Source: Bacillota bacterium (GTDB lineage Bacteria; Bacillota; Dethiobacteria; DTU022). Taken from it: a stretch of 56,329 nucleotides of DNA. Within the stretch, counting starts at the first letter, position 1. Every line of letters starts with the position of its first letter. The DNA lies in NCBI GenBank assembly GCA_030611385.1, contig JAUWPV010000010.1:1-56329 (forward strand), given 5' to 3'. The position numbers and the translations under genes were made by a program. Below the pieces are notes generated by a model. It was not told the DNA's origin. It made no database searches and was given only the letters and a program-made list of their open reading frames with translations. Shown one piece after another: positions 18,754 through 27,068 of the stretch.

Positions 18754-19839
18754 ATGAATACAATCCTGCTGCTTATCCTGGCCATTGCTCCTCCGATTGC
18801 TTTTATGTATTTCATTTACTGGATGGACAGGTATGAACCAGAATCCTTACGAACAATTATGATGGCGATGTTCATCGGGGCATTAAGTATTATTCCAGCG
18901 GTAATAATTCAACTGGTCTCAGACCCGCTCCCTCTTTTTCAGATTGGTGGACTGGCCGGGGCCTTTTATGAATCGTTTATCCAGGTTGCCCCCTCCGAAG
19001 AGTTCTCGAAGTTTATTTTCATTTATTTGTTCATCAGAAAAAAGCCATTTTACAATGAAATAAATGATGGGATAGTTTACTATGGGGCCGGGGCAATTGG
19101 CTTTGCCCTGCTTGAAAATATTTTCTATGTGTTTGACTATGGCTTTACCATCGGGATACTGCGGGCTTTTACATCGATTCCCCTTCATACCTTTTGCGGA
19201 GTGATTATCGGCTATCATGCTGGCCTGGCGAGATTTACTGATCAGTCAAAACCTACAAATATAATCATCAGGGGCTTATTCTTAGCCTATCTGACCCATG
19301 CTCTCTATAATACTCTGCTTTCAGCGGAAAATTTCCTCATGCTGCTCTTCATTCCCCTGATTATAGCGGTTTATTTTATAGGATACAGGACTCTTCGCCG
19401 TGGCCGGTGGCTTTCCCTGGCCGGTCGGGTAGCAGCAAAAAATCTGGTGCTGCCACCAGCGATACCGCCACCAGCGATACCGCCACCAGCGATACCGTTC
19501 CCGGTAATGCCACTCGTCATTCCGGCGCCCCCTGCTATTCCGTTGTTTGTTGGACCTGCTGTCAGGAATTATCGTTGGGAAGAGGTCGTCACCGATAGTA
19601 GCGGTAAAAAATATCTGCCACCTAAAAAAGAGGTTTGGAAAGCATTTCTGAGCAGAACCCTGTTTGCCATTACCGGATTACTCTGGCTGCTTGTTTTTAT
19701 CGGTGCGGAAACCCCTCCCGGTGAGCGGTGGAATATCGTTCTCGGCATGATTCTGATCACGATAATCCCTTTCATGCTTGGATTGCTGTTAGAGCTCTCT
19801 TATCAGAGAAGGAAGCGGATCAGAATATACATAGATTAA
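18754..19839 (+). CDS. PrsW family intramembrane metalloprotease with proline-repeat insert
   Basis: A 361-residue membrane protein. PrsW-type motifs are present: SEEFSK (EExxK) near residue 85, FALLENIFY near 125, and HTFCG near 150, all in or beside hydrophobic helices, fitting an intramembrane metalloprotease that cuts anti-sigma or signalling proteins. Residues about 230-265 form an unusual linker of PPAIP repeats encoded by 15-bp tandem repeats, then two further membrane segments and a basic tail. AAGGAG stands before ATG 18754. No anti-sigma factor gene is adjacent, so its target is unknown. Confidence 0.82.
   Translation: MNTILLLILAIAPPIAFMYFIYWMDRYEPESLRTIMMAMFIGALSIIPAVIIQLVSDPLPLFQIGGLAGAFYESFIQVAPSEEFSKFIFIYLFIRKKPFYNEINDGIVYYGAGAIGFALLENIFYVFDYGFTIGILRAFTSIPLHTFCGVIIGYHAGLARFTDQSKPTNIIIRGLFLAYLTHALYNTLLSAENFLMLLFIPLIIAVYFIGYRTLRRGRWLSLAGRVAAKNLVLPPAIPPPAIPPPAIPFPVMPLVIPAPPAIPLFVGPAVRNYRWEEVVTDSSGKKYLPPKKEVWKAFLSRTLFAITGLLWLLVFIGAETPPGERWNIVLGMILITIIPFMLGLLLELSYQRRKRIRIYID
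19452..19496 (+). repeat. Three 15-bp tandem repeats encoding PPAIP units
   Basis: GCCACCAGCGATACC is repeated three times exactly (19452-19466, 19467-19481, 19482-19496) inside the PrsW-like gene. The period is a multiple of three, so copy-number change would keep frame and alter linker length. Confidence 0.9.
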
Positions 19840-19885
19840 GGATCCTGCTCCGTTTAAGATCATCGGAATGGAAGGAGCGTATAAT

Positions 19886-21145
19886 ATGGTTGAAACTATG
19901 ACTTCCCGGGAAAGGGTTATAGCAACCTTTGAACACCGTGAGCCTGATTGTGTGCCGATTGATTTCTCTTCAACTCATAACAGCGGTATCAATGTGTTGG
20001 CCTATAATCGGCTTAAAAAACACCTGGGCATCGATACTGCCACCTATATGCGCGATCCCATTCCGATGCTTGCTTCACCGGATCTGGAAGAGGGCCTGGA
20101 GTTTTTAAAACTGATGGGTGGAGATCTGCTGCCCCTGCCTCGCTATAACAGTTTTGGTATACCGGCCATCAACTGGCGGGAATGGACCCTGAAAGACGGG
20201 TCTGTCTGTCTGGTGCCGGGGGGGTTCCAGCCGGAAAGAAAAGAAAACGGCGCCCTGGAAATGTCGCTGTTGGGTGGCCTCGCCATCCTCTCTATGCCGG
20301 AGCGCGGCCATCATTTTAATATGGTCAGCCGGCCCCTGGGCATTATCGAGGAACTTTCCCAGCTTGAAAATATTCTCCCCATGCTCAGGCAGAGCGGTGC
20401 CTTCTCTATCACTGACGAAGAGTTAGGCATTCTGCAGGCTACAGCAAAGAGATTGCATACTGAAACCGACTATGCCCTGGTGGCTACTGGCGGCCCCCTG
20501 TTTTTCTCTCTTTACCAGGTTGGGCAGGAGCTCTTCGGTTATGAAAAGTTTTTTATATTCATGGCTTCCAAGCCTGAGCTGATCCACTGCTGGCTGGAAT
20601 TCCTGACATCAACCTGCATTGAGCGGTTGGGAAAATATTTGACGGCTCTGGGCCCTTATCTTGACGTGATCATGATGGGTGATGATTATGGATTTCAAAA
20701 CGGACCGCAGATGTCGCCACAGATGTTCCGCGAGCTGTTTAAACCCTACCTGATCAGGGTCTGCCGGGCGGTCAAAGCATTTGCCCCTAAGATACGAGTA
20801 CTGCTGCATTCCTGCGGGAGCATAGCGCCATACATCCCTGATTTTATCGAGGCCGGTATCGATGCCCTTAACCCTGTTCAGATCACAGCAACGGGAATGG
20901 ATCCGGCTTGGTTGAAGCGGGAGTTCGGCCGCGAAATAACCTTTTGGGGTGGTGGGGTGCGCACGCAAACCACCCTGGTTAAAGGTTCCCTGGCTGATTT
21001 GGCCCGGGAGGTGCGCGAGTTGATCAGTATATTTAAGCCTGACGGCGGCTATATTTTTTGCCCGATCCACGACATCCAGGAAGAAGTGCCGCCTGAGAAA
21101 ATCTGGGCTATCTACAAGGCCGCCCGGGAACACGGCTTCTATTGA
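19886..21145 (+). CDS. Uroporphyrinogen decarboxylase (UroD/MtaA) family protein
   Basis: A 419-residue UroD-fold protein of the methyltransferase-like subgroup. It has the N-terminal TSRERVIATFEHREPDCVPIDF typical of MtaA/CmuA-like proteins, GDDYGFQNGPQMSPQMFRE in the middle, a possible zinc site in LLHSCGSIAPYI, and NPVQITATGMDP. Such proteins move methyl groups between corrinoid proteins, thiols or tetrahydrofolate rather than making haem. ATG 19886 is 8 bases from AAGGAG; the ATG at 19868 lies before that site. With the MetE-like gene at 13786 it is the second zinc methyltransferase-type protein here; no corrinoid protein gene is visible. Substrate unknown. Confidence 0.8.
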   Translation: MVETMTSRERVIATFEHREPDCVPIDFSSTHNSGINVLAYNRLKKHLGIDTATYMRDPIPMLASPDLEEGLEFLKLMGGDLLPLPRYNSFGIPAINWREWTLKDGSVCLVPGGFQPERKENGALEMSLLGGLAILSMPERGHHFNMVSRPLGIIEELSQLENILPMLRQSGAFSITDEELGILQATAKRLHTETDYALVATGGPLFFSLYQVGQELFGYEKFFIFMASKPELIHCWLEFLTSTCIERLGKYLTALGPYLDVIMMGDDYGFQNGPQMSPQMFRELFKPYLIRVCRAVKAFAPKIRVLLHSCGSIAPYIPDFIEAGIDALNPVQITATGMDPAWLKREFGREITFWGGGVRTQTTLVKGSLADLAREVRELISIFKPDGGYIFCPIHDIQEEVPPEKIWAIYKAAREHGFY

Positions 21146-21165
21146 TCAGTAATAATTTACGCAGC

Positions 21166-21236
21166 AAGGGGGCAGGGTAACTGCTTCGCAATGAAGCAAT
21201 AACACCACCCCCTTACTATCTGAAGCAGGTATCCTG
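21166..21236. terminator. Stem-loops between convergent genes
   Basis: AAGGGGG (21166-21172) pairs with CCCCCTT (21208-21214) around an inner hairpin TGCTTC/GAAGCA (21182-21198). A second small hairpin GCAGG/CCTGC is at 21224-21236. They lie between two converging genes and may end both transcripts, but neither has a clear T run. Confidence 0.4.
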
Positions 21237-21257
21237 CTCCCTTGATAGATGTTTCAT

Positions 21258-22592
21258 TTAATTACCGGGTAGTTTCTGTTCCTGCTGCATCCGGGTTATT
21301 TCCCGGAAAATATCATTGTGGGTTAAGGAAATCAGGAAAATGACAAGTACAATCCCGGCGTAGATCAAAGCCGACTGTTTTATAGCCATCGCCAGGAAGA
21401 GGAAAATAAGGCCGTTACTAACTACAATCAGAGTCGTAACTACCTTCAGCAGGCGTGGCGTAAACTTTAGCTTGGCTCTTGCATAAAGAGCCGGGTACTT
21501 TTTCGGGAGCACTGCGGCCGCCAGGCAAACAGTGGCTATAGCCAGGATCAAACCGAAGTTTAACATCGCCCCAAAGAAAGTTAAAGAGGGGATGACGATA
21601 ATCGCTATGACCGCCAGCAGGCATGTGATTGCCAAGGCCCAGTGTGGAGTGCCGTACCTGCTGTTCACCTTGCCAATAAATGCTGGTAGGAGACCTTCAG
21701 AAGAGACAACCATTAAACCGCGGGGTATATAAGTAAAAAGAATATTGACCGTGGTCGCACAGGCAACAAGCGCCCCTCCGATGATAAAAACGTTTAAAGC
21801 ACCGCGACTCATGAAAGAGGCGGCCACATCAAATAATGTGGTTCCTCCGAGTGCCTGCCAGTCAAAAACACCGATCGTGACAACATGAATGGCGAAATAG
21901 ATAGCCAGGGCAATAAGAATGCCGTAGAAAAGGGCTTTCGGGTAAGTGCTCTCACCGTTGATTACCTCGCTGCCAACATCGATAATCAGCAGGCCTCCCG
22001 CGCAGAAAGTGAAGAGAATACCCGCCGCCGCAATCAGTCCGCCGACACCGGTAGCGAAGAAACCGTTAAAATTAATGGCCTCCATCTTGGACGTACCGAG
22101 AGCAACATAGATCAGTAGTGCAAAAACCAACACGAAAAAAAGTACAATCTGGATACGCGCGGTCAACTTGATACCAAAAAGATTGATCAGGAAAAAGGCA
22201 ACCAGTAAAAGAACGCCGGCCAGTACTGGCGATATTGGAATAATTTCACCGAGGAAAAGTCCAAAGGTAAGAGCAAAAAGCGGTTGACCCCCGATTGCGG
22301 CACACGCGGCCAGAGAAAGCATGATGATAAAGGCAAGTTTTGGATTGAAGAGCTGGGCGTAGCGGTATGTACCGCTGGTTGTGGGCCAGGCCGAGGTAAG
22401 CATGCTCAGTGGTATGATTGCCAGCAAGACCGGCACGGCCGATATGAGCATGGCCAGGGGCAGGGCCGGACCGGCAAGGGCTCCGGCGATATTGGTTAGA
22501 GAGAATAATGCACCACCGATATTGCCGCCGACAGACATGGCCAGAAGACCGAGAAAACTAATTTCTTTGCGCAGTTTTTTTTCTTCTTGCAT
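21258..22592 (-). CDS. APC superfamily amino acid permease
   Basis: A 444-residue protein with about 12 hydrophobic segments. The first helix carries the APC substrate-site glycines in MSVGGNIGGALFSL, and GTYRYAQLFNPKL follows. It should import (or exchange) amino acids across the cytoplasmic membrane, feeding the fermentative enzymes in the window. The start is ATG 22592, with AAAGGAG about 8 bases upstream; a longer in-frame start at 22631 includes that ribosome binding site. A promoter and palindrome lie upstream. The amino acid carried cannot be told. Confidence 0.88.
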   Translation of the reverse strand: MQEEKKLRKEISFLGLLAMSVGGNIGGALFSLTNIAGALAGPALPLAMLISAVPVLLAIIPLSMLTSAWPTTSGTYRYAQLFNPKLAFIIMLSLAACAAIGGQPLFALTFGLFLGEIIPISPVLAGVLLLVAFFLINLFGIKLTARIQIVLFFVLVFALLIYVALGTSKMEAINFNGFFATGVGGLIAAAGILFTFCAGGLLIIDVGSEVINGESTYPKALFYGILIALAIYFAIHVVTIGVFDWQALGGTTLFDVAASFMSRGALNVFIIGGALVACATTVNILFTYIPRGLMVVSSEGLLPAFIGKVNSRYGTPHWALAITCLLAVIAIIVIPSLTFFGAMLNFGLILAIATVCLAAAVLPKKYPALYARAKLKFTPRLLKVVTTLIVVSNGLIFLFLAMAIKQSALIYAGIVLVIFLISLTHNDIFREITRMQQEQKLPGN

Positions 22593-22657
22593 TTCTTCAT
22601 CTCCTTTTTCATTAAATAAAAGCACTACCAACAGAATCCGCTAGTGACTGTATGTTG

Positions 22658-22697
22658 TTGTTGCAACAATTGTATATTTAATTCTTGATTTTGTAAA
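22658..22697 (-). promoter_or_regulatory. Promoter with overlapping palindromic operator upstream of the permease
   Basis: On the minus strand TTTACA (22697-22692) and TACAAT (22674-22669) are 17 bases apart. Immediately downstream of the -10 box is a perfect 12-bp palindrome TTGTTGCAACAA (22658-22669), well placed for a repressor to block transcription of the permease. Confidence 0.55.
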
Positions 22698-22842
22698 TTT
22701 ATATTTTTTTGATCATTACATACTGACGATTTGGTTATACATATTCAATTAAACATAATATAATTAAGTAAAACCGGCTTGTCGCTTAAATATATCTCTT
22801 ATGGTTGCCTGGTGAACAAAGGGCGAAAAGGGGGAAGCTAAA

Positions 22843-23598
22843 ATTCTTGAAGCAGTTGAATATGGTGAAATTACACAACTAAAAATGGGCCGCGCAATGG
22901 ACGGCCGGGTTCTCTATTGGGTTGCTGCTTACCTGCTTGACGGCTTATTGATTGATACCGGGTGCCGGCATACCGCTGAAGATCTGCTGGATTATCTGCA
23001 GCACCGGCCGATCCGGGAAGTATATATCAGCCACTACCATGAAGATCATATCGGTGGTTGCGCGCTTCTTCAGCACAAGCTGAATCTTAAAATTTGGGCT
23101 CAACCCTGTTCGATTCCCCTGATTAACAGCACTCCCCTACTCTATCCATACCAGGAGCTGGTCTGGGGGTACCCGGAACCGACAGAAGTTCAGGTTCTGC
23201 CGGGGAATGAATTACAGACTGAGCATTACTCTTTTCAGGTTGTGGAAGCACCTGGCCACAGTGCCGATCACTCGGTTTTAATTGAACCGTCTAAAGGGTG
23301 GTGTTTCTCCGGTGATCTCTTTGTTTCTGAAAAAATAAAAGTGCTCCGGCCGGAGGAAAATATCAGTGCGATAATGCGCTCTATGCAGAAGCTTCTTGAC
23401 TTTGATCTGCCCAGAGAACAGGAGCTGGTTCTGTTTACTTCCATCGGCAAAATAGTGCTGCAGGGCAAAACAGCTCTAAAATCTTGTCTGGTTTACCTGG
23501 AGAAACTGGGCCGGGAAGTTAAACAGCTGTATAGTGATGAAGAGCGAATCTCTGGATTTGGAGCTCTCATAAAGCATCCATTTCAGCATAACGATTGA
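22843..23598 (+). CDS. MBL-fold metallo-hydrolase, apparently starting at ATT
   Basis: A beta-lactamase-fold hydrolase with SHYHEDHIGG (HxHxDH), APGHSADHSVL and SGDLF metal motifs; about 251 residues. The first ATG in frame is 22885, but it has no ribosome binding site, and codons before it read LEAVEYGEITQLKMGR, which continues the family-like N-terminus. Upstream to the in-frame stop at 22813 there is no ATG, GTG or TTG. AGGGGG at 22829-22834 sits 8 bases before ATT 22843, so a rare ATT start is my choice. An extra G in the GGGGG run, with GTG 22812 as start, is the alternative. Substrate unknown. Confidence 0.72.
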   Translation: MLEAVEYGEITQLKMGRAMDGRVLYWVAAYLLDGLLIDTGCRHTAEDLLDYLQHRPIREVYISHYHEDHIGGCALLQHKLNLKIWAQPCSIPLINSTPLLYPYQELVWGYPEPTEVQVLPGNELQTEHYSFQVVEAPGHSADHSVLIEPSKGWCFSGDLFVSEKIKVLRPEENISAIMRSMQKLLDFDLPREQELVLFTSIGKIVLQGKTALKSCLVYLEKLGREVKQLYSDEERISGFGALIKHPFQHND

Positions 23599-23669
23599 AC
23601 CCCGCCGGTGACCTGATTCTCTGAGTATGGTGATTCTAAAACTATGCTTGTTTCGACAGCAGAAAACAA

Positions 23670-23719
23670 GCCAATGCTGATCGATGTGCCGGCAGGGATA
23701 GCCGCTATCCGCCTCGAAT
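23670..23719 (+). pseudogene. Short fragment resembling the GyrI-like gene
   Basis: Bases 23670-23693 match 21 of 24 bases of 23998-24021 in the GyrI-like gene downstream, both coding KPMLIDVP in phase (here preceded by TAEN). The frame stops at about 23719. It may be a relic of a duplicated copy. Confidence 0.35.
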
Positions 23720-23742
23720 GATTACCTGGAAGGAGTTATTAC

Positions 23743-23853
23743 TTGTATAAGGGGGATAACACCATGCATCATTACCACCTGCTTTCACCGGCCACAGCCC
23801 GTGATTTAGTAGAGCAGGTTGTCAAACATAAAGCCGCTTGGAAGAAAGCGTAG
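23743..23853 (+). CDS. Small ORF of 29-36 codons with good ribosome binding sites
   Basis: ATG 23764 (29 codons, MHHYHLLSPATARDLVEQVV at the start) has AAGGGGG 8 bases upstream; an in-frame TTG 23743 has AAGGAG 7 bases upstream. The product would be a short amphipathic, basic peptide ending KAAWKKA. I recognise no family. Two correctly spaced sites in one frame favour real translation, but it could be the start of a decayed gene. Confidence 0.4.
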   Translation: MYKGDNTMHHYHLLSPATARDLVEQVVKHKAAWKKA

Positions 23854-23940
23854 TATTTGCTACTAGGGGCCATAAAAAAGCAGGGCGAATCATCTATAAT
23901 GCAGGGTAAGACCGAACAGTTAACCAAGGAGGTAGCCTTT

Positions 23941-24582
23941 ATGTCAGAGAAATTTGATTTCAAAAAGGAATATAAGGATCTCTATCTGCCTAAACAGAAA
24001 CCGATGCTGATCGATGTACCGCCGATGAATTTTATGTTGATTGACGGGGCCGGTGATCCTTCCCAGGGAGAATATCAGCAGGCGATCGAGACTCTTTACG
24101 CCCTGACCTTCACGATAAAAATGAGTAAGATGAGCGGCAACCAACCCCAGGGCTACTATGAATATGTTGTGCCTCCGCTCGAGGGGCTGTGGTGGATTTC
24201 CGGCGGGGCATTTTCTTTTGAAGAACGCGGCAACTGGCTCTGGACCGCGATGATTCGCCAACCCGAGTTTGTCACTCCCGGGGTTTTCACCTGGGCTTTA
24301 GAAGAATGCCACCGCAAGAAGCCAGGGCTCGATCTATCCAAAGCCCGCTTTGAAACCTTTACCGAAGGCCTTTGTGCGCAGATCATGCATATTGGGCCCT
24401 ATGCCGACGAGCCGCGTTCAATAGGCCTGCTGAAAGCTTACATGGCCGAAAACGACTTGATTGATCAGATCGGAAGCGAAAGAAAACACCACGAAATTTA
24501 CCTTTCTGATCCGCGGAAAGCGGCGCCGGAAAAGCTCAAAACAGTCCTGCGCCACCCCGTTGCCTATTCGCATAAATTCTAA
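23941..24582 (+). CDS. GyrI-like small-molecule-binding domain protein
   Basis: A 213-residue protein of the GyrI-like/SOUL-type ligand-binding family. It starts MSEKFDFKKEYKDLYLPK and has GAGDPSQGEYQQAIETLYAL, a tryptophan-rich core (EGLWWISGG, WLWTAMIRQP) and AQIMHIGPYADE, as in stand-alone GyrI-like proteins. Such domains bind small hydrophobic or cationic molecules; some have been reported as hydrolases of toxins. AAGGAGG at 23926-23932 supports ATG 23941 rather than any upstream start. It precedes a methyltransferase gene by 17 bases, likely the same transcript. Confidence 0.82.
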   Translation: MSEKFDFKKEYKDLYLPKQKPMLIDVPPMNFMLIDGAGDPSQGEYQQAIETLYALTFTIKMSKMSGNQPQGYYEYVVPPLEGLWWISGGAFSFEERGNWLWTAMIRQPEFVTPGVFTWALEECHRKKPGLDLSKARFETFTEGLCAQIMHIGPYADEPRSIGLLKAYMAENDLIDQIGSERKHHEIYLSDPRKAAPEKLKTVLRHPVAYSHKF

Positions 24583-24599
24583 TGATCGGAGGTTAGTTT

Positions 24600-25193
24600 G
24601 TGAAAAACTCTGCATCGGCAGCAGCGAAATACGACCTTTTTATGAGGGCTCTTGACTTCCTGATGGTTAAAAGATGGAGAAACCATCTCTGGAGTCTGGT
24701 GGAAGGTCCCCGGGTTTTAGAAGCAGGAGTAGGAACCGGGTTGAATATTTCTTGCTACAAACCGCAGTGTCAAGTTACTGCCCTGGACAGCAATAAAAGC
24801 TTTTTGGAGAGGGCACGCTACCGCGCTCGGGAGAAACCGGTGCAGGTAGAATTCGTTCTCGGAGATGTGCAGAACCTACTTTTAGCGGATGAAAGCTTTG
24901 ATTCCGCCGTGACTACTTTCCTTTTCTGTCAGCTGGACAATCCCCTGCAGGGTCTGCAGGAACTGTATAGAGTTTTAAAACCAGGCGGACAGCTGTTGCT
25001 CCTGGAACATATCCGTTCCCACGGATTGATAGGGCGTCTACTGGCAGGCCTTTCCGAACCCCTCTATCACCTGACCGGTGATCATATCGCCAGGGATACA
25101 GAAAAACTAGCTGCTACAGCCGGCTTTACTAATGTTGTAAGCAAACCTCTTTTTATGAATGCTGTTAAACTTATTCAGGCACAAAAAGGATAA
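24600..25193 (+). CDS. Class I SAM-dependent methyltransferase
   Basis: A 197-residue methyltransferase with Rossmann motifs: EAGVGTGLNI (SAM glycine loop) near residue 42, VTALDSNKSFLERAR with the acidic ribose ligand, LGDVQNLLLADESFD, and YRVLKPGGQLLLLEHIRS. The likeness is to UbiE/phosphatidylethanolamine-type methyltransferases, so the target may be a lipid, quinone or small molecule. GTG 24600 follows GGAGG by 8 bases. It is 17 bases after the GyrI-like gene. Confidence 0.85.
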   Translation: MKNSASAAAKYDLFMRALDFLMVKRWRNHLWSLVEGPRVLEAGVGTGLNISCYKPQCQVTALDSNKSFLERARYRAREKPVQVEFVLGDVQNLLLADESFDSAVTTFLFCQLDNPLQGLQELYRVLKPGGQLLLLEHIRSHGLIGRLLAGLSEPLYHLTGDHIARDTEKLAATAGFTNVVSKPLFMNAVKLIQAQKG

Positions 25194-25240
25194 CCGAGTG
25201 TATCGCTGCCAAATAAGTTAAAAAAGTAGACAGGGAATAA

Positions 25241-25360
25241 TTGAAAGTGTTGCTCATCAAGAAGCTGCTGGATGAGCTGCTGCCGGAAGCCCGCCAGTTG
25301 AATATTGAGCCACCGGTTCTGGAAGAACTGTTTAAGAGTGCGCTGAATCAGTGGAAATAG
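25241..25360 (+). pseudogene. 40-codon ORF resembling the tail of a GntR/YtrA-type regulator
   Basis: TTG 25241 opens a frame that ends at TAG 25358-25360, directly before the ABC ATPase ribosome binding site. It encodes helices with KKLLDELLPEARQLNIEPP and VLEELFKSAL, similar in style to the C-terminal helices of YtrA-type GntR repressors that normally precede such ABC operons. The DNA-binding part is missing. It may be a remnant of the operon regulator or a small gene of its own. Confidence 0.35.
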
Positions 25361-25373
25361 GAGGTATGAACAG

Positions 25374-26282
25374 TTGAACGACAGCTGTTTACAGATTAAA
25401 AACCTGGGGAAAGATTTTGGTTCTAAAAGGACTCTCTCTGCGGTTACGCTCAGCCTCGAAAAAGGGGAGATTATGGGCCTGGTTGGCCCAAACGGTGCCG
25501 GAAAAACTACCATGATCAAATTGATTATGGGTCTGCTCCATCCCACTGCCGGTTCAATAAAGATTTTCGGTAACGATCGTGATACCCTGAGCTGTAGTGA
25601 ATGGCGCCAGGTAGGTTATATCGCCGATGAGCCGATCCTCTATGATTTTATGAGTGTTCAGAAGTTGATAAATTTTAACAGAGGGTTTTTCCCACAATGG
25701 GATGAAGAAAAGTGCCGGGATCTGGTTGCCCGCTTTAACCTGCCCCTCCACGAAAGTGTCAAGAACTTATCCCGGGGTATGACGACACAGCTGTCTCTCA
25801 CTTTGGCCCTGGCCCAGGTGCCGCGCTTGCTGATTCTCGATGAACCACTCGATGGTCTTGACCCCATGCGCCGTCTGGAATTTTTAAATCTGATCCTCGA
25901 AGATTTTACAGGGCAGGATGGGCGCAGTATTCTAATCTCCTCTCATTACCTGGAGGAGTTGGAACGTATTGTTGATTGCATCGCCTTTCTTCATGAAGGA
26001 CAGCTGAAGAGGGTAGTGCCCATGGAACAACTTAAGGTGGAAGAAAAAACAATCCGCGTAGTTTTCCAAAAAGAGCCTCCCGAAACACTACGCGGCATGC
26101 CCGGTATTAAGCAGGTTCAAAAAGAAGGTAAAACAGGCTATTTGATCACGATTGAAGAGAACTTTAATGCCATCTATGAAGCCTGCTGCAGTTTTCCCCA
26201 CTTTGTATTGGAGATTTATCATCGCAATCTGGAAGACATGTTTCACGATTACGCGGGGAGGGATGTAAATGACCGTGTCTAA
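25374..26282 (+). CDS. ABC transporter ATP-binding protein (YtrB-like)
   Basis: A 302-residue ABC ATPase with Walker A GPNGAGKTT near residue 40, signature NLSRGMTTQLSLTLAL, Walker B LLILDEP followed by DGLDP, and the switch histidine in SSHYLEE. The C-terminal 80 residues form the extra domain found in ABC-2 type exporters. TTG 25374 is chosen because GGAGGT at 25360-25365 precedes it by 8 bases; an ATG at 25366 runs into a stop. It overlaps the permease gene by 14 bases. Substrate unknown. Confidence 0.92.
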   Translation: MNDSCLQIKNLGKDFGSKRTLSAVTLSLEKGEIMGLVGPNGAGKTTMIKLIMGLLHPTAGSIKIFGNDRDTLSCSEWRQVGYIADEPILYDFMSVQKLINFNRGFFPQWDEEKCRDLVARFNLPLHESVKNLSRGMTTQLSLTLALAQVPRLLILDEPLDGLDPMRRLEFLNLILEDFTGQDGRSILISSHYLEELERIVDCIAFLHEGQLKRVVPMEQLKVEEKTIRVVFQKEPPETLRGMPGIKQVQKEGKTGYLITIEENFNAIYEACCSFPHFVLEIYHRNLEDMFHDYAGRDVNDRV

Positions 26283-27047
26283 CCTCGTTCGCAAAGAACT
26301 TTACCAGATGCGCTGGATTATGATCATCGGGTTGTTATTCTGTACCGGACTGGCAGTAATCCTGGCAATCACGTTTAATTACCTGGAGCAGATAGTAGAA
26401 GAAATCCCTGTTGAAATAATGGAACTATTTACCAATTACGAAGTGGCTCGCGAGCTGCTCGCTATTTTCGGTAATTACTCTTTATATGTTTGGTCCCAGT
26501 GGAATGCAAAAAACCTTTACCAGGTTGGCGCCCTCTTCGCTATTATTATCGCAGCTATCCAGTTTGCCGGCGAAGTTAGCAGACGGACGATCGGTTTTTA
26601 CCTGACTCGTCCTATATCCCGGTGGCAGGGTTTTCTGGCTAAAGCAGCCGCTGGCTCGTTGATATTACTGATTATCTTTGGCGGTGGGACAATTATTATC
26701 TGGGCTGCATCGATAATCATTGGCCAGAGCGCTGACTGGGGCAGACTTTTTGCCGCCTTGGTAGTCAGCTTGGTCTGGTTAAATGTCTATTATCTGGTCG
26801 GCTGTATCATCTCCACCCTGAGCCGGGAGCCGATTACAGCCGGAGTAATCATCGGTCTTGTCGGTATAGGACTCTCCCTGCCCGGCCTTTTACCTTAAGC
26901 CGGCAGTTCTCGATCTTTTACCAGATGCGGGCAGTTGATTATTTTTTTTACGGACAATCGTTGCTACCCGGTCTCGGTTTCGGACTGATTGTTAATGTTC
27001 TACTGTTGACTGTCGGATTGCGGATCTTCAGCAGAAGAGATTTTTAA
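26269..27047 (+). CDS. ABC-2 type permease, C-terminus displaced by an apparent frameshift
   Basis: The first frame (26269-26898, 209 residues) has membrane segments and FAGEVSRRTIGFYLTRPISR, typical of ABC-2 permeases paired with YtrB-like ATPases. It stops after SLPGLLP. Another frame then continues FSIFYQMRAVDYFFYGQSLL and ends with GLRIFSRRDF and a stop at 27045-27047, a natural final membrane helix and tail. One extra T in the T run at 26888-26891 would join the two frames. Either a base is missing from the sequence or the gene has lost its last helix. I give the restored span. Confidence 0.82.
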
Positions 27048-27068
27048 ATATAAAAGGAGGAAAAAGAA

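Noticed and set aside
19452-19496. CRISPR-like repeats
   Set aside because: The 15-bp units are contiguous without spacers and are coding.
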